Assembly (NCBI GenBank): GCA_025351325.1
Contig: JANXWE010000153.1
Location: forward strand, 1-64,000
Reading direction: 5' to 3'
Length of the DNA: 64,000 bases
Origin: Fimbriiglobus sp.
Lineage (GTDB): Bacteria; Planctomycetota; Planctomycetia; Gemmatales; Gemmataceae
Shown here one piece after another: positions 39,562 to 50,400 of this stretch. Position numbers and translations under genes: made by a program. The number at the start of each line of letters is the position of its first letter. Within the stretch, counting starts at the first letter, position 1. Below the pieces are notes generated by a model. That model was not told the origin of the DNA, did not search any database, and saw only the letters and a list, made by a program, of their open reading frames with translations.

Positions 39562-39628
39562 CGGGTGCCGGGCGGATTCGCGGATATCCTTATGGTGAGG
39601 TCTCCTTCACCTCCAGCCGAAGGACGCC

Positions 39629-42550
39629 ATGACCACATCCGATAACCCCGACGATCTCACCCTCTCCGCCGAACACCGCATGGATATGGTGTGCCGGCGG
39701 TTCGAGGCGGAATGCAAGGCCGGACGGCGACCTCAGCCCGAGGACTTCCTAGCGGGATGGGAAGACGCGGAACGGGCGGCGCTCGAGCGGGAGTTGCGAC
39801 TGCTGGACGAGAGTTACCGCCAGCAGCGCGACACCGCCGAGCTGAGCGGCGAGGCGCGCGAGTCGGACGATCCGGCGGGCACGCGCTTCGTCGGCGATCC
39901 GACGATCACTTATGTCAGCGCCGACGCCGACGCCGCGGTCACGGTCGGCGGCGAAGCGGCCACCCCGGCCGGGTCGACCGGCGATCTGATCGCCGGTCGG
40001 TACAAGTTGCTCAAGATGATCGGCGAAGGGGGGATGGGTTCCGTCTACTTGGCGGAGCAGATCGAGCCGGTCAAGCGGCGGGTGGCCCTGAAGTTGATCA
40101 AGGCGGGGATGGACTCGAAGGGCGTGCTCGCCCGGTTCGAGGCCGAGCGCCAGGCGCTCGCGCTGATGGACCACCCGAACATCGCCCGCATCTACGACGG
40201 GGGCGTCATCGGCGCCGTCGCCGGACCCGACGGCAAGCCCGTCGCGTCCGGCCAGCCGTTCTTCGTCATGGAACTGGTGAACGGCATCCCGCTCACGGAC
40301 TATTGCGACAAACACCGATTGACGGTCGATGCCCGCATCCAGTTGTTCATCGCGGTCTGCCAGGCGGTGCAGCACGCCCACCAGAAAGGGATCATCCACC
40401 GCGACCTGAAGCCGGGGAACGTGCTGGTCACGGAGGTGGACGGCCGCCCGACCCCCAAGGTGATCGACTTCGGCGTGGCCAAGGCGACCGAGCAGAAACT
40501 GACCGACCTGAGCTACACCGACGCCGGGGCCATCGTCGGGACGCCGGCGTACATGTCTCCGGAGCAGGCCGACCCGTCGATGATCGATATCGACACGCGG
40601 TCGGACGTGTACGCGCTCGGGGTGATGCTGTATGAACTGCTGGTCGGGTCGCCGCCGATCGACTCGAAGCAGTTCAAGCGCGGCGCGATCCTGGAGATGC
40701 TCCGGATGGTGCGGGAGGTGGAACCGCCGCGGCCGAGTACCAAGCTGAGCACCGCCGACGCCCTGCCGAACATCGCGGCCAACCGCGGGATCGACCCGTC
40801 CAAACTGGCGAACTTGCTCCGGGGCGAACTCGACTGGGTGGTGATGAAGGCCCTCGAAAAGGACCGCACCCGGCGGTACGACACGGCGAACGCCATGGCC
40901 CACGACCTCCAGCGGTACCTGGCCGACGAAGTCGTCGAAGCGCGGCCACCCAGCCGCGCGTACCGGCTGAAGAAACTCGTGCGACGCAATCGCGGCGCGG
41001 TTTTCGCCGCGAACCTGATCGCCCTCGCCCTGCTCGCCGGCGTGATCGGCGTCATCGTGCAGTGGCGGGAGGCGGTGTCGGAACGGGATCAAAAGGAGAC
41101 CGCGCGGGCCTCGGCGGTGTCGGAGCGGGATCAAAAGGAGCAAGCCCGCGCCGAGGCGGCGACGAACGCGCGGGTGGCCCTGGAGCAGCGGAGAGTCGCG
41201 CTCGATACGGTCGGCGCCATCGTCACGACGGTGCGGGCGGAGTTGCTGACCAAGCCCGACCTCCAAGCGACGCTCACCGCGGTCATCCGGATCGCCCGCG
41301 GGAGTTTGGATCACGTGATCCAAAACCCGTCCATCGAGATCAGCCTGAACGACACGACCAAGGCCTTGATCCACGACCTCGCGGCACGGTCGCTGCGGGA
41401 CCAAGGCAATACCCCGGCCGCGTTGGCCGAGTTCACTCGGGCCGCCGATATCTTTCAGACCATTTTGAACAAGGCGGCCGAAGGCTCGGACAAGGAAGTC
41501 GTCCGGAAGAACTTGGTGATCGCCCTCATTTCGGTCGGTCAAACCAGCCTCCGGACCGGCAGTCAGGCGGACGCCCGCGGCTATTACGAGCGGGCCGCAC
41601 AACTGCTGAGTCAGGTCGGCGACAAATCTTCGGCGGATTATCGAAAGCTCCTCATCGCCCTGTACCAGAGCATGGGTACCGTGACGATCGACCGGAAACC
41701 GCGGGAGGCGCGGGAAAATTACCTGGGGGCGTTACGGGTGGCCGAGGAGTTGGCGAAGCAGGAGACCGCGGACTCGGGGGCGCCGACGGACACCAGCCGG
41801 ATCGCGATCCTCCAGATGTACAGCTTGCTCGGAATGGCCGAAAAGCGGGTGCGGGACACCGCCGCGAGCGAACGCGCATACGCCAAGGCTCGCGCGATGG
41901 CTCAAGAGCGGCTCGATGCTCAGCCGACGGATCGCGCCCGGAAACGGGACTTGGCCAACATCATCGAACGCATCGGCGATGTCCTCCTCCGCGCGAACAA
42001 GTCGAGCGATGCCGCCAAAGAGTTCGCCGCGGCCGCAACGTACTTCCAAGCCCTGGCCACCACCGATCCGAAGAACGTGGACGCCCAGGCCGACCTCGCG
42101 CGGATCTCATACAGCCAGGGGTTGGCGGCCGGACGGGACAATCCCGCGGCCGCCAAATTCTTCCAAGCGTCTCTCGACATCCGGAAGGGTCGGCCCAACC
42201 TGGAAACCGAAACGATCGGGCAACGCGATTTGATGATGTCGCTGGCCCAGACCGGCCGCCATCGGGACGCCATTGAGATGGCCGAAGCCGTCCGACGCAA
42301 ACTCTCGAAAGACCCGTCCGCCCTCGTCGATATCGCCGCTTGCTATGCGGTCTGCTCGGCCCGCCTGCCGGCCATCGGGGCGGATAAGGACACCCGCGAC
42401 CGGTACAGCGCCAAATCGTTTGAAACACTCCGGCAGGCCATCGACGCCGATTACGGCGATAAGGTGAATCTGGAGACCGAACCGGACTTCGACGGCATCC
42501 GAAACGAGCCGGCGTTCAAGAAACTCCTGGATCGAATCCCGGAGCCGTGA
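39629..42550 (+). CDS. Ser/Thr protein kinase with TM segment and TPR-like C-terminal region
   Basis: IGEGGMGSVYLAEQIEPVKRRVALKLIKAGMDSK, HRDLKPGNVLV, DFGVAKA, GTPAYMSPEQA; TM GAVFAANLIALALLAGVIGVIVQW; helical repeat C-terminus. Confidence 0.95.
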   Translation: MTTSDNPDDLTLSAEHRMDMVCRRFEAECKAGRRPQPEDFLAGWEDAERAALERELRLLDESYRQQRDTAELSGEARESDDPAGTRFVGDPTITYVSADADAAVTVGGEAATPAGSTGDLIAGRYKLLKMIGEGGMGSVYLAEQIEPVKRRVALKLIKAGMDSKGVLARFEAERQALALMDHPNIARIYDGGVIGAVAGPDGKPVASGQPFFVMELVNGIPLTDYCDKHRLTVDARIQLFIAVCQAVQHAHQKGIIHRDLKPGNVLVTEVDGRPTPKVIDFGVAKATEQKLTDLSYTDAGAIVGTPAYMSPEQADPSMIDIDTRSDVYALGVMLYELLVGSPPIDSKQFKRGAILEMLRMVREVEPPRPSTKLSTADALPNIAANRGIDPSKLANLLRGELDWVVMKALEKDRTRRYDTANAMAHDLQRYLADEVVEARPPSRAYRLKKLVRRNRGAVFAANLIALALLAGVIGVIVQWREAVSERDQKETARASAVSERDQKEQARAEAATNARVALEQRRVALDTVGAIVTTVRAELLTKPDLQATLTAVIRIARGSLDHVIQNPSIEISLNDTTKALIHDLAARSLRDQGNTPAALAEFTRAADIFQTILNKAAEGSDKEVVRKNLVIALISVGQTSLRTGSQADARGYYERAAQLLSQVGDKSSADYRKLLIALYQSMGTVTIDRKPREARENYLGALRVAEELAKQETADSGAPTDTSRIAILQMYSLLGMAEKRVRDTAASERAYAKARAMAQERLDAQPTDRARKRDLANIIERIGDVLLRANKSSDAAKEFAAAATYFQALATTDPKNVDAQADLARISYSQGLAAGRDNPAAAKFFQASLDIRKGRPNLETETIGQRDLMMSLAQTGRHRDAIEMAEAVRRKLSKDPSALVDIAACYAVCSARLPAIGADKDTRDRYSAKSFETLRQAIDADYGDKVNLETEPDFDGIRNEPAFKKLLDRIPEP

Positions 42551-42559
42551 GTGTGGCGG

Positions 42560-44374
42560 TCACATTGCCGGGCGAAGCAGGTCGTACTTCAGCAGCCAGG
42601 CGAGCGTGGCGCGTGCCCGCACTCGGCCGGGGACGGCGGCGGTCAACTCCGACTCCCACTCGGCCAGGGTTCGCCCGTCCCCGGTCGCCAGCACCGCCCG
42701 GAGCTGCGTCCGATCCGTCTGCCGCGCCCAGCCCGCGTGGGTCACCAAGTCCAGTGCGAGTAGTCCGTCCAAGCGGGCGACCGCGTCCGACACCGCCGTC
42801 AGCCGCTCGCCGTCGCCCAGCCAACGTGTCGGGTAGCTCTCGAATGCCAACTCGGGACTGGGGTAGAGGCCGGCGTACTTGGTATCTTTCTGGGCCGGTC
42901 GGTGCCGCTCGACTTCCTGTCGCGTCTCCTCTTGTTCGTTCCAGAGCCGCTCGTAGGCGCGGATCACTTCGGCCCATGAAAACCGTTGGAGGGCGACCCG
43001 ACGGGCCGCCGCCCCGAGCCGCCGCCGTTCGCTTTCGTCGCCGATCAGGCGCGTGAACGCGCGGGCCGCCGCGGCGGAATCGACCGCCACCGCTTGACTG
43101 CACTCGGCCAAGAAGTGTTCGTAGGAGTTCGATTCCAGCACCAACCGGGTCGTCGCGTCGGCCGTGGCTCCGGGAACCATCACCGTCGGCACGAGCAGGC
43201 CGGTCTCGCCGTCGGTGATCAGATCGCGGTAGCCGTCCCAGTCGCTGGCGATGACCGGCAGCCCGGACGCCAGCGCCTCGGCGATGACCAGCCCGAATGT
43301 TTCCTGAATGTTGTCCGAGAGCGAGCTGAAGATGTCGGCCGCGTGCCACACGGCGAACCGGTTCTCCGGCCGCGTGCCATCGACGAATGTCACCCGAACG
43401 CTCGGAGCCAGAGCGGTCGCCGCCGTCCGAAACGCTTCCGACACGGCTTCGTTGTGGGCCCACCCGGAGAGGATCAGGCGCACGGCCCGCCCGGTCGCGC
43501 GGGCCGCCTGCTCGACGGCGTGGAACAGCGGGAACGGGTGAGCCTTCGTGTGGTGCGACAACCGCCCGACGAACAGGACCACCACCTCGTCGGAGCCGAT
43601 CCCGAGCGCCTCCCGGTGGGCGGCCCGCTCCCCCGGCGACGGCGGGTAGAACCGGTTGGTGTCCACCCCGAGCGGGATGACCTCCAGCCGCATCCGCACG
43701 CGCGGCTGCCCGCCGACCCGCTCCCGCAAGTAGTCGGCGTAAGCGTCGGCCGAGGCCCGCACCATCCGGAGAACCGCTTGGGACGTGCAGACGAGTGCGT
43801 CGTAAGGCTCGAACGGGCCGACCAGCAATTGACCCAGCCATTCGGCGGCGCGCTGCGAGGCGAGGGTGTGGGTGACGCCGCAAAGGGCGTATCCGTCGCT
43901 GGAATGGTGACGCCGGGCCCAGGCGTACCGCAGGTCCGGCGGGCACGGGGTGAAGATGAGCCGGGTCGGCGGGGCCGGGTGGAACACCTCCGGGAAGGAC
44001 TCGTCGGGCACCATCAGGAGTTGCCGGGGCCGGCCGGCCCCGGCGCTCCGGCGGGCGAAGTCGCGGGTCAGGGTGTCGGCGCTGCCCTGGTTCCGCACCA
44101 GCGCCACCAATTGTTCCCAAGTGCCATGGGCGTAGAGCGCGGAGAGGAACTCTTGCCCGGCGACCTGCCGTCCGAGCAACCCGATCCGCGTGGGGGTTCC
44201 CGCTCCGAGCGGTTGCCCCGGCGTTTCGACGTACCCATCGTCGTCGTACAGCAAGCCGAGCGATCTCACGTGATCTTCCCCCGGTGAAATTGGATAGGGT
44301 GTTCGACGGTCATAATTTTGGAGGATCCACGACGATCGGACTACTTTCCTGTACCCCTTCGGGGTACCGATCAA
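42560..44374 (-). CDS. GT4-type glycosyltransferase
   Basis: VIPLGVDTNRFYPPSPGERAAHREALGIGSDEVVVLFVGRLSHHTKAHPFPLFHAVEQ...DIFSSLSDNIQETFGLVIAEALASGLPVIASDWDGYRDLITDGETGLLVP. Start uncertain. Confidence 0.88.
   Translation of the reverse strand: MIGTPKGYRKVVRSSWILQNYDRRTPYPISPGEDHVRSLGLLYDDDGYVETPGQPLGAGTPTRIGLLGRQVAGQEFLSALYAHGTWEQLVALVRNQGSADTLTRDFARRSAGAGRPRQLLMVPDESFPEVFHPAPPTRLIFTPCPPDLRYAWARRHHSSDGYALCGVTHTLASQRAAEWLGQLLVGPFEPYDALVCTSQAVLRMVRASADAYADYLRERVGGQPRVRMRLEVIPLGVDTNRFYPPSPGERAAHREALGIGSDEVVVLFVGRLSHHTKAHPFPLFHAVEQAARATGRAVRLILSGWAHNEAVSEAFRTAATALAPSVRVTFVDGTRPENRFAVWHAADIFSSLSDNIQETFGLVIAEALASGLPVIASDWDGYRDLITDGETGLLVPTVMVPGATADATTRLVLESNSYEHFLAECSQAVAVDSAAAARAFTRLIGDESERRRLGAAARRVALQRFSWAEVIRAYERLWNEQEETRQEVERHRPAQKDTKYAGLYPSPELAFESYPTRWLGDGERLTAVSDAVARLDGLLALDLVTHAGWARQTDRTQLRAVLATGDGRTLAEWESELTAAVPGRVRARATLAWLLKYDLLRPAM
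44351..44367. repeat. perfect palindromic hairpin GTACCCC-TTC-GGGGTAC
   Basis: 7-bp stem with 3-nt loop between the giant gene stop and the glycosyltransferase 5' end. Confidence 0.6.
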
Positions 44375-44411
44375 AAATCCTTTGATTACGGGTTGAGATT
44401 ACACGTTGAGA

Positions 44412-47400
44412 TTACGTCGGACGAACCGGCCTCAACTCCGGCAGAGCCGGTTCCTCGCGCCGTAGGCCTCCGATTGCCGCTGCGGCTCCGGTCAGCAGTC
44501 CGACCAGTACCAACTCGCTCAACTCGACGTTGTCGCCATCGAATCCAGTGGAGACCGGTACCGGTTTCAACATGTCGAGCCAGTGCGACATCTCTGGCCA
44601 AGTGTCCAAAATATCCTCGGCGGGACTCGCGATCTGGCTGGCGGGCACGGCTGGCGGCAACTGCGTTGGAACGACCGGCGCGCGATCCGGACGCGCGGCC
44701 CGGCGGTCGGCCGCGACCTCCGGAACAAGCTTGGCCGGGAGTTCCGCCACCGGCGGTTGGTTCGTCGGTTCAAAATCCGGCACCATGGAGAATACTTGCA
44801 CCGTCGCAGTTGCCGGCGTCGATTGGAGCGTCGATTCGCTTCGGCTCACCGGCGGCACGGAAACGGCAACTCGGGGGAAGTCCAGGGCAACCGGCCGCGA
44901 CGCGGTCGGGAAGGTCGGCACCAGCACGAGCGGGGACAGATCGGTGATCGATGGCCGTTGGGAGGTCTCGATTTCGAATCCGACGGGCGAGCCGGGCACT
45001 TCGAACAACAAGCCGCTGAGATCGGCGTGCAGGGCACCGGGCAACCCGTAGTCGTTACCGACGTTCAGATCGGCCGTGATGAGCGATCGCTTGGCGAGTC
45101 CGGGCGTCAGGCTGCCGTACATAACGGACGTCAGGATCGGCATGTGACTCAACCCGAGGGCGTGTCCGAGTTCGTGGGTCACGACCGTTTGGAAGTCGAA
45201 CTGCGAGGCCCCGATGGATTCCGCCGCGGTGCCGTCGTACCAATTCCACCCGTCGATGATGGTGATCTCACCGTTGGTCGGATCGTAGGCGGCGAGAACC
45301 CCTTGGGCCACACCGCCGAGTACGGACGTCGAAGCGAGGTCGATGACCACGTTGGCATCGGCGGGGTCAGTCACCTCGACGACATCGATGAGGTAGGGGG
45401 CGGTGAGCGCGTCGACACTCACGATGGCATCGTGAATGCGGTTCCGCTCGGCCGCGGTGAGGTGCCCGAACGGATCGTTCACGTACACCGAGAGGTTGGT
45501 CGAAAGGAGTTCGCCGGCCGGGTTGCCGTCTTCGGTTCCAGAGCCGCCGGTCGTCTGCCCGCTGGTCGAACTGCCCGACGTACTCAAGCGATCGACGATG
45601 ATCCCCATCCGCACGGTGGTGTTGGAGCCGGTGAGGGTGAGCAGGGCGTTCGGGGCGTACACGAACCCGTTGATCCCGGCCTGGGCGCTGCCGCTGAACG
45701 AGATCGCCCGGTTGTTGTCGCGGGCCTGGAACATCGTGATCCCGGCGTAGGTGCCGGTGCTCATCGGCGTGAGCGTGATCACGGGCGATCCGCTGAACGA
45801 GATCCCGCCGTAGGCATGGCTGTTCAAGTAGCTGCTGCCGGCCATGAAGAGGAGTACCCCGCTGCCGGTGAGCTTCGAACTGCCGCTGACGGTGAAGTTA
45901 CCGGCGATGACGTACACACCCGGGTTCAGCGTCACCCGGGCCGACCCACTGATGCTGATCTGCGAATACAGGCCGGGGTTCAGCGTGACCGTCTGACTTC
46001 CGCTGATCGTTGCGTTGATCGGGGTGCCACCGGGGTTCACCGGCACCGCCAGGCTGGCCAGCGGGTCGGCGACGGTGACGACGTGGATGATCGGCGTCGG
46101 GGTGATGCTGGGCGAACCGGAGGTGGAGTACCCGCCGACGATGCGGATGCTGCCGGCGGTGATTCGCGGGCTGCCCGACGCGATGAGCGCCGTGTTCGAA
46201 TTGGAGTCGATCACCAGCGCCCCGTCGATCGAGATGACCGGCGACCCGCTGAGCGAAACGGCCCCGCTGAGTGTCGGGTTCAAGGCGAAGATCGAGGTGC
46301 CGACATTCGCCGTGCTCGCCACTGTGGCCGGGGCAGAGGTGCCGCGGGTGATGGTCACCGAGACCGGCACGGAACCGAGGTCGAAGTAGGTGTGCGTGCC
46401 GGACACGCTGAACACGCCGCTCACCGGGCTCGAGACGACACCCGCCGAACTCTGCCCGTCGCCCCAGGCGATTGTGGCCGAGTACGCCGACGGGAGCGCC
46501 GCCCCGTTCGGGTCGGTGAACGTGGCCACCACCGCCGTGCTCGGCAGGGCACCGACGAACGGGGCCGAAGTGCCGGTGGCCGTCACCTTCCCGTTGTTGA
46601 TCGTCGCGGTGCCGGAGGTCGAGGCGGGCGGGGAAGAACCGTGAACCACGGTGATGGTGACGGTGAATGTACCGGCCGTGGTGTAGGTGTGCGATCCGGT
46701 GATGGCGAAGACCCCGCCGCCGGCCGCGCCGATGGTGCCGGCGGTGGTCGCCGTACCGTCCCCCCAGTTGACGGTGGCGGTGTACGCGGTCGTCGCGTCC
46801 GCCCCGCTCGGGTCGGTGAACGTGGCCACCCGCTGGTTCGTCAGGGCGACGTTCTGAATTCCGACGAACGGTGTGAAGGTCGGGCTGACGGCCGGGTTCG
46901 ACACCGTCGCGGTCGTGGTCGCCACGGTCGGGGCCGGCGGGGCAGCCCCGTGCGCGACCGTCACGGTGATCGGGTACGAACCCTGCGCGGCGTAAGTGTG
47001 ACCGGCGGCGACGCCGAACGTACGGCCGTCGCTGCCGAGGGTGACGGTTGCGGCGCTGGCCGCTGTACCGTCACCCCAGTTCACGACGGCGGAGTAGTTG
47101 GCGAGCGCGTCCGGCCCGGCCGGGTCGGTGAACGTGGCCACCGTCACTTGGCCGGTCGGCGAGTTTCGGGTGGCGGCGACGCCGACCCCTTGAGCCACCA
47201 AGACCGGGTTGATGATCGTCGCCGTGTCCGTCGCCGTCGCGTCGGGCGATCCGTCATGCCGCAGGGTGACCACGACGGTTTTAGTGCCAGTCGTCGTGTA
47301 GGTGTGGCTGCCGGTGACGGTGTATTTGCCGCCGGCGTCCGGGCTGGAGATCGCGCCGGCGCCGGTCGTACCATCGCCCCAGTTGATCGTGGCCGAATAG

Positions 47401-50400
47401 GTCGCGAATGCGTCCGGCCCGGTCGGGTCGGTGAATGTGGCGAGCGTCACGGTGCCCGTATCGGCGGCCTTGGTGCCCGACGGATTGAACCCGCCGGTGC
47501 CGACCAGGGCGGGAGCGCTGACGGTCACACTATCCGAAACCACGACCGGCGGGAGGCCGTCGTGCGCGAGCGACACCCGCACCGTGTAGCTCCCTTGGGT
47601 GGCATAGGTGTGGCTCCCCGACACGCCGAACGCGCTCCCGGAGAGCACGACCGAACCCGCGGTCGCAGCCGTGCCGTCGCCCCAGTCGATGCTGGCGGCA
47701 TAGGTGGACGTCGCGTCCGCACCGCCCGGATCGGTGAACGCGGCGAGGGTCAACGCCCCGGTGGAACTGTTTTTAATAGCGGTGAACGACCCGCCGCCGG
47801 TGGGCACGAGCTGCACGGCGGTGACGACGACCGGCGTAGCGTAGTCGGTGGACTGGTTGTTCTTGTCGATGATCCGCCCGTAGACCGTGAACGTGCCAAC
47901 ATCCGCGCCGGTGAAGTTGTACGATGCGGAGGTGCCGGCGGCGGCGTACGTGGTGGCCAGTAGTGCCGGACTGACGGAGAAACTGTACCGCAGCCCGGCG
48001 GTCATCACGGCCGATGCCGGGGAGTACGGATTGGTGAACGCGAGGGCGACGGTGGTGCCCTCGGAGAGGCTCACCCCGGCGGGTGGGGTGGCGGTCGGGG
48101 GCACGCCGGTCGCCGTCACCGTGGCCGACGCCGAACCGGTGACGCCGCTGGCCGTGCGCACGCTTAAAGTCACCGTATAAACCCCCGCGTCGGGAGCGGC
48201 GAACAGGAAGGTCGAGCCGGTGCCGGTGGACACGCTCTGCCCATCGGAGTTCGTGACCGTCCAGGTGAGGGTCAGGCTTGCCACCGAGCCGGGGTACGAG
48301 TACGACGCGATGAACTGGGTGCTCTGCCCGGCCTTCACCCCGGCGGACGGGAGTGGCGCGACAATCGGGGTGACTTCGGTGATGGTGATCGCCGTCGAGG
48401 TGGAACTCGTTTGCCCGTCCTGCGTGTCTGTGGCCGTCGCGGTGGCGGTGAATGTCCCGCTCACCCCAGGGTTGAACGACAGGGTTTGACTCGCGGCGGT
48501 GGCGACCGTTTGACCGTTTGAGTCGGTGACCACCCAGCCGTAGAGGTAAACGTCGGTCGCCACCGGTTTGGCCACGTGGCCGGTGAGAATGACGGCCGTC
48601 CCGACCGGGGCGGTTTGGGCCGTGAGAGTGTTGAGCACCGGCGGCACCACGTTCACCGTGATGGTGAGCGTCGTCGTGGCCGACGACCCGTCCGAGGCCG
48701 TGGCCACGATTCGCACTTGATAAGTGCCTTGGTCGCCGGCCGACCAGTTGAACGTCCCGTCGGTGGCGCGGATCGTCGCCCCGGTGGGGTACTGACCACC
48801 CGACACTGTAGCCAAACTGTAAGTGAGGCCGCGACCGGGGTACCCGGTCAGCTCCGCCGAGAAACTCACCTGTCCGCCCTTGTTCGCCGTCTGGGTGATG
48901 TTACCGGCCGGGAAGGCAATCGCCGGCGGGTTGGCGTAAATGCGACTGATCGGAGCACTGTTCGCGCTCGGGAGGTACGTGACCGTCTCCAGTGGCGCGG
49001 CCGATTGATCGAGCACGTCGGCTCCGTTCCCGCCGATGACCGTGACCGACCCGGCGATGTTCGGAGCCATCCGGAACAGGTTGTTCCCTTGCCCGCCATA
49101 GAGGATATCGCTGCCGGGCCCGGCCACCAGCGTGCTGCCGCCGCCCAGGCTCGCCCCGATCTGGAACCCGGTGATGGACAGGATGTAATGACCCTGGCTG
49201 GTGTTCTGGGACGGGTTCTCAGCGTAAGTGTCCACCTGGACGAAGTACTTGCCATCGGCCGGCACCAGGAAATCTTGAATGAGCGAGTCCTTCGACTCCA
49301 GCTCGTCGTCATTCATCGCCAACAGGTTGCCCGCCGAATCGTACACCCGGACGATGGTATCGAGGGGGCGGGTATTGCCCGGCAGCACGTTCGAGATCGT
49401 CTCGAACGACATAGAGTCGCCGCCGCGTCCGGCAAACGTGTACCAGTCCGACCGGGATTGCCCGTTCGCATCGAGCCCGATGGAGCCGACCACTGCGAGA
49501 GCCGTCACGGCGAACGATTTGCCGAAGTTGAGTGACCCGGCCGCCAGCGTGTTCGGCACCACCAGTCCCGGCAGTGTCCCGAGGTCCTGGGCCACCACGG
49601 CGGCCCCGTGCGGGGAGGTCTGCGCGAGGATCGTCACCCCGCTTTGGTCGAACGCCAACCGGATCGCTTCCCGCTCCCCGAAGAACAGATTGTTCAGCGT
49701 GTCGTACCGGGTGATGCCCACCGACGCCGGCGACCCCGAGACGTGCAGCGCGGTTTCGTACCCGTACGCCGTCGCCCCGGCCGGAATGGACGTGCCCGCC
49801 AAAATCGGATTGGCCGAGGCGTTGATCGCGAGTGCCGTGGCCGGCTGCTGGTAAATCGGGAAGTAGTGATTCGGGTTGAGACCGGCGACCTGGGTTCCGT
49901 TCAAGAACACTTGGTAGCCGCCACTCCCGATCGGGCCGAACGAGTCGGTGTGCCGCAACCCGGCCAAGTGGGCCAGTTCGTGCTCGGCCAGACCGGCGGT
50001 CTCGGCGATGTAGTTCGCGGTTGTCGGGTCGGGCTGGTGGTCCCTTCCGAGGATCAGGCTGGCATCCACCGACGCGGTGCCGCCCAGATCGGCGTTCCCG
50101 AAGTCCACCTGATCGGCCTGACCGCCGACCGGCGGTTTGTTGACGAAGAGGGTGACGAACTCCCCGCCGGTGCCGCGGGTGAGCAGACGGGCGGTCGCCA
50201 AACTCTGGGTGAACACGAAGCCATTTGTGTAGGTGCGACTAGTCGCCGGGTCGGTGACGGTCGAACGGAACGCCGAGTAGACCCCCTCCATCCGCCGCTG
50301 GATGGCGTCCCGCTCGTACTGCGTGTAAACGTGACTGTTGATGCTGAGCGGAGTGTACGTGTCGAAGTCGAGGAATACCAACTGCGGCACCCCGGCCTGG

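Noticed and set aside
44583-47963. 1126-codon + strand ORF opposite the giant gene
   Set aside because: Low-complexity Arg/Gly/Asp-rich translation, antisense to well-supported PKD-type coding sequence.
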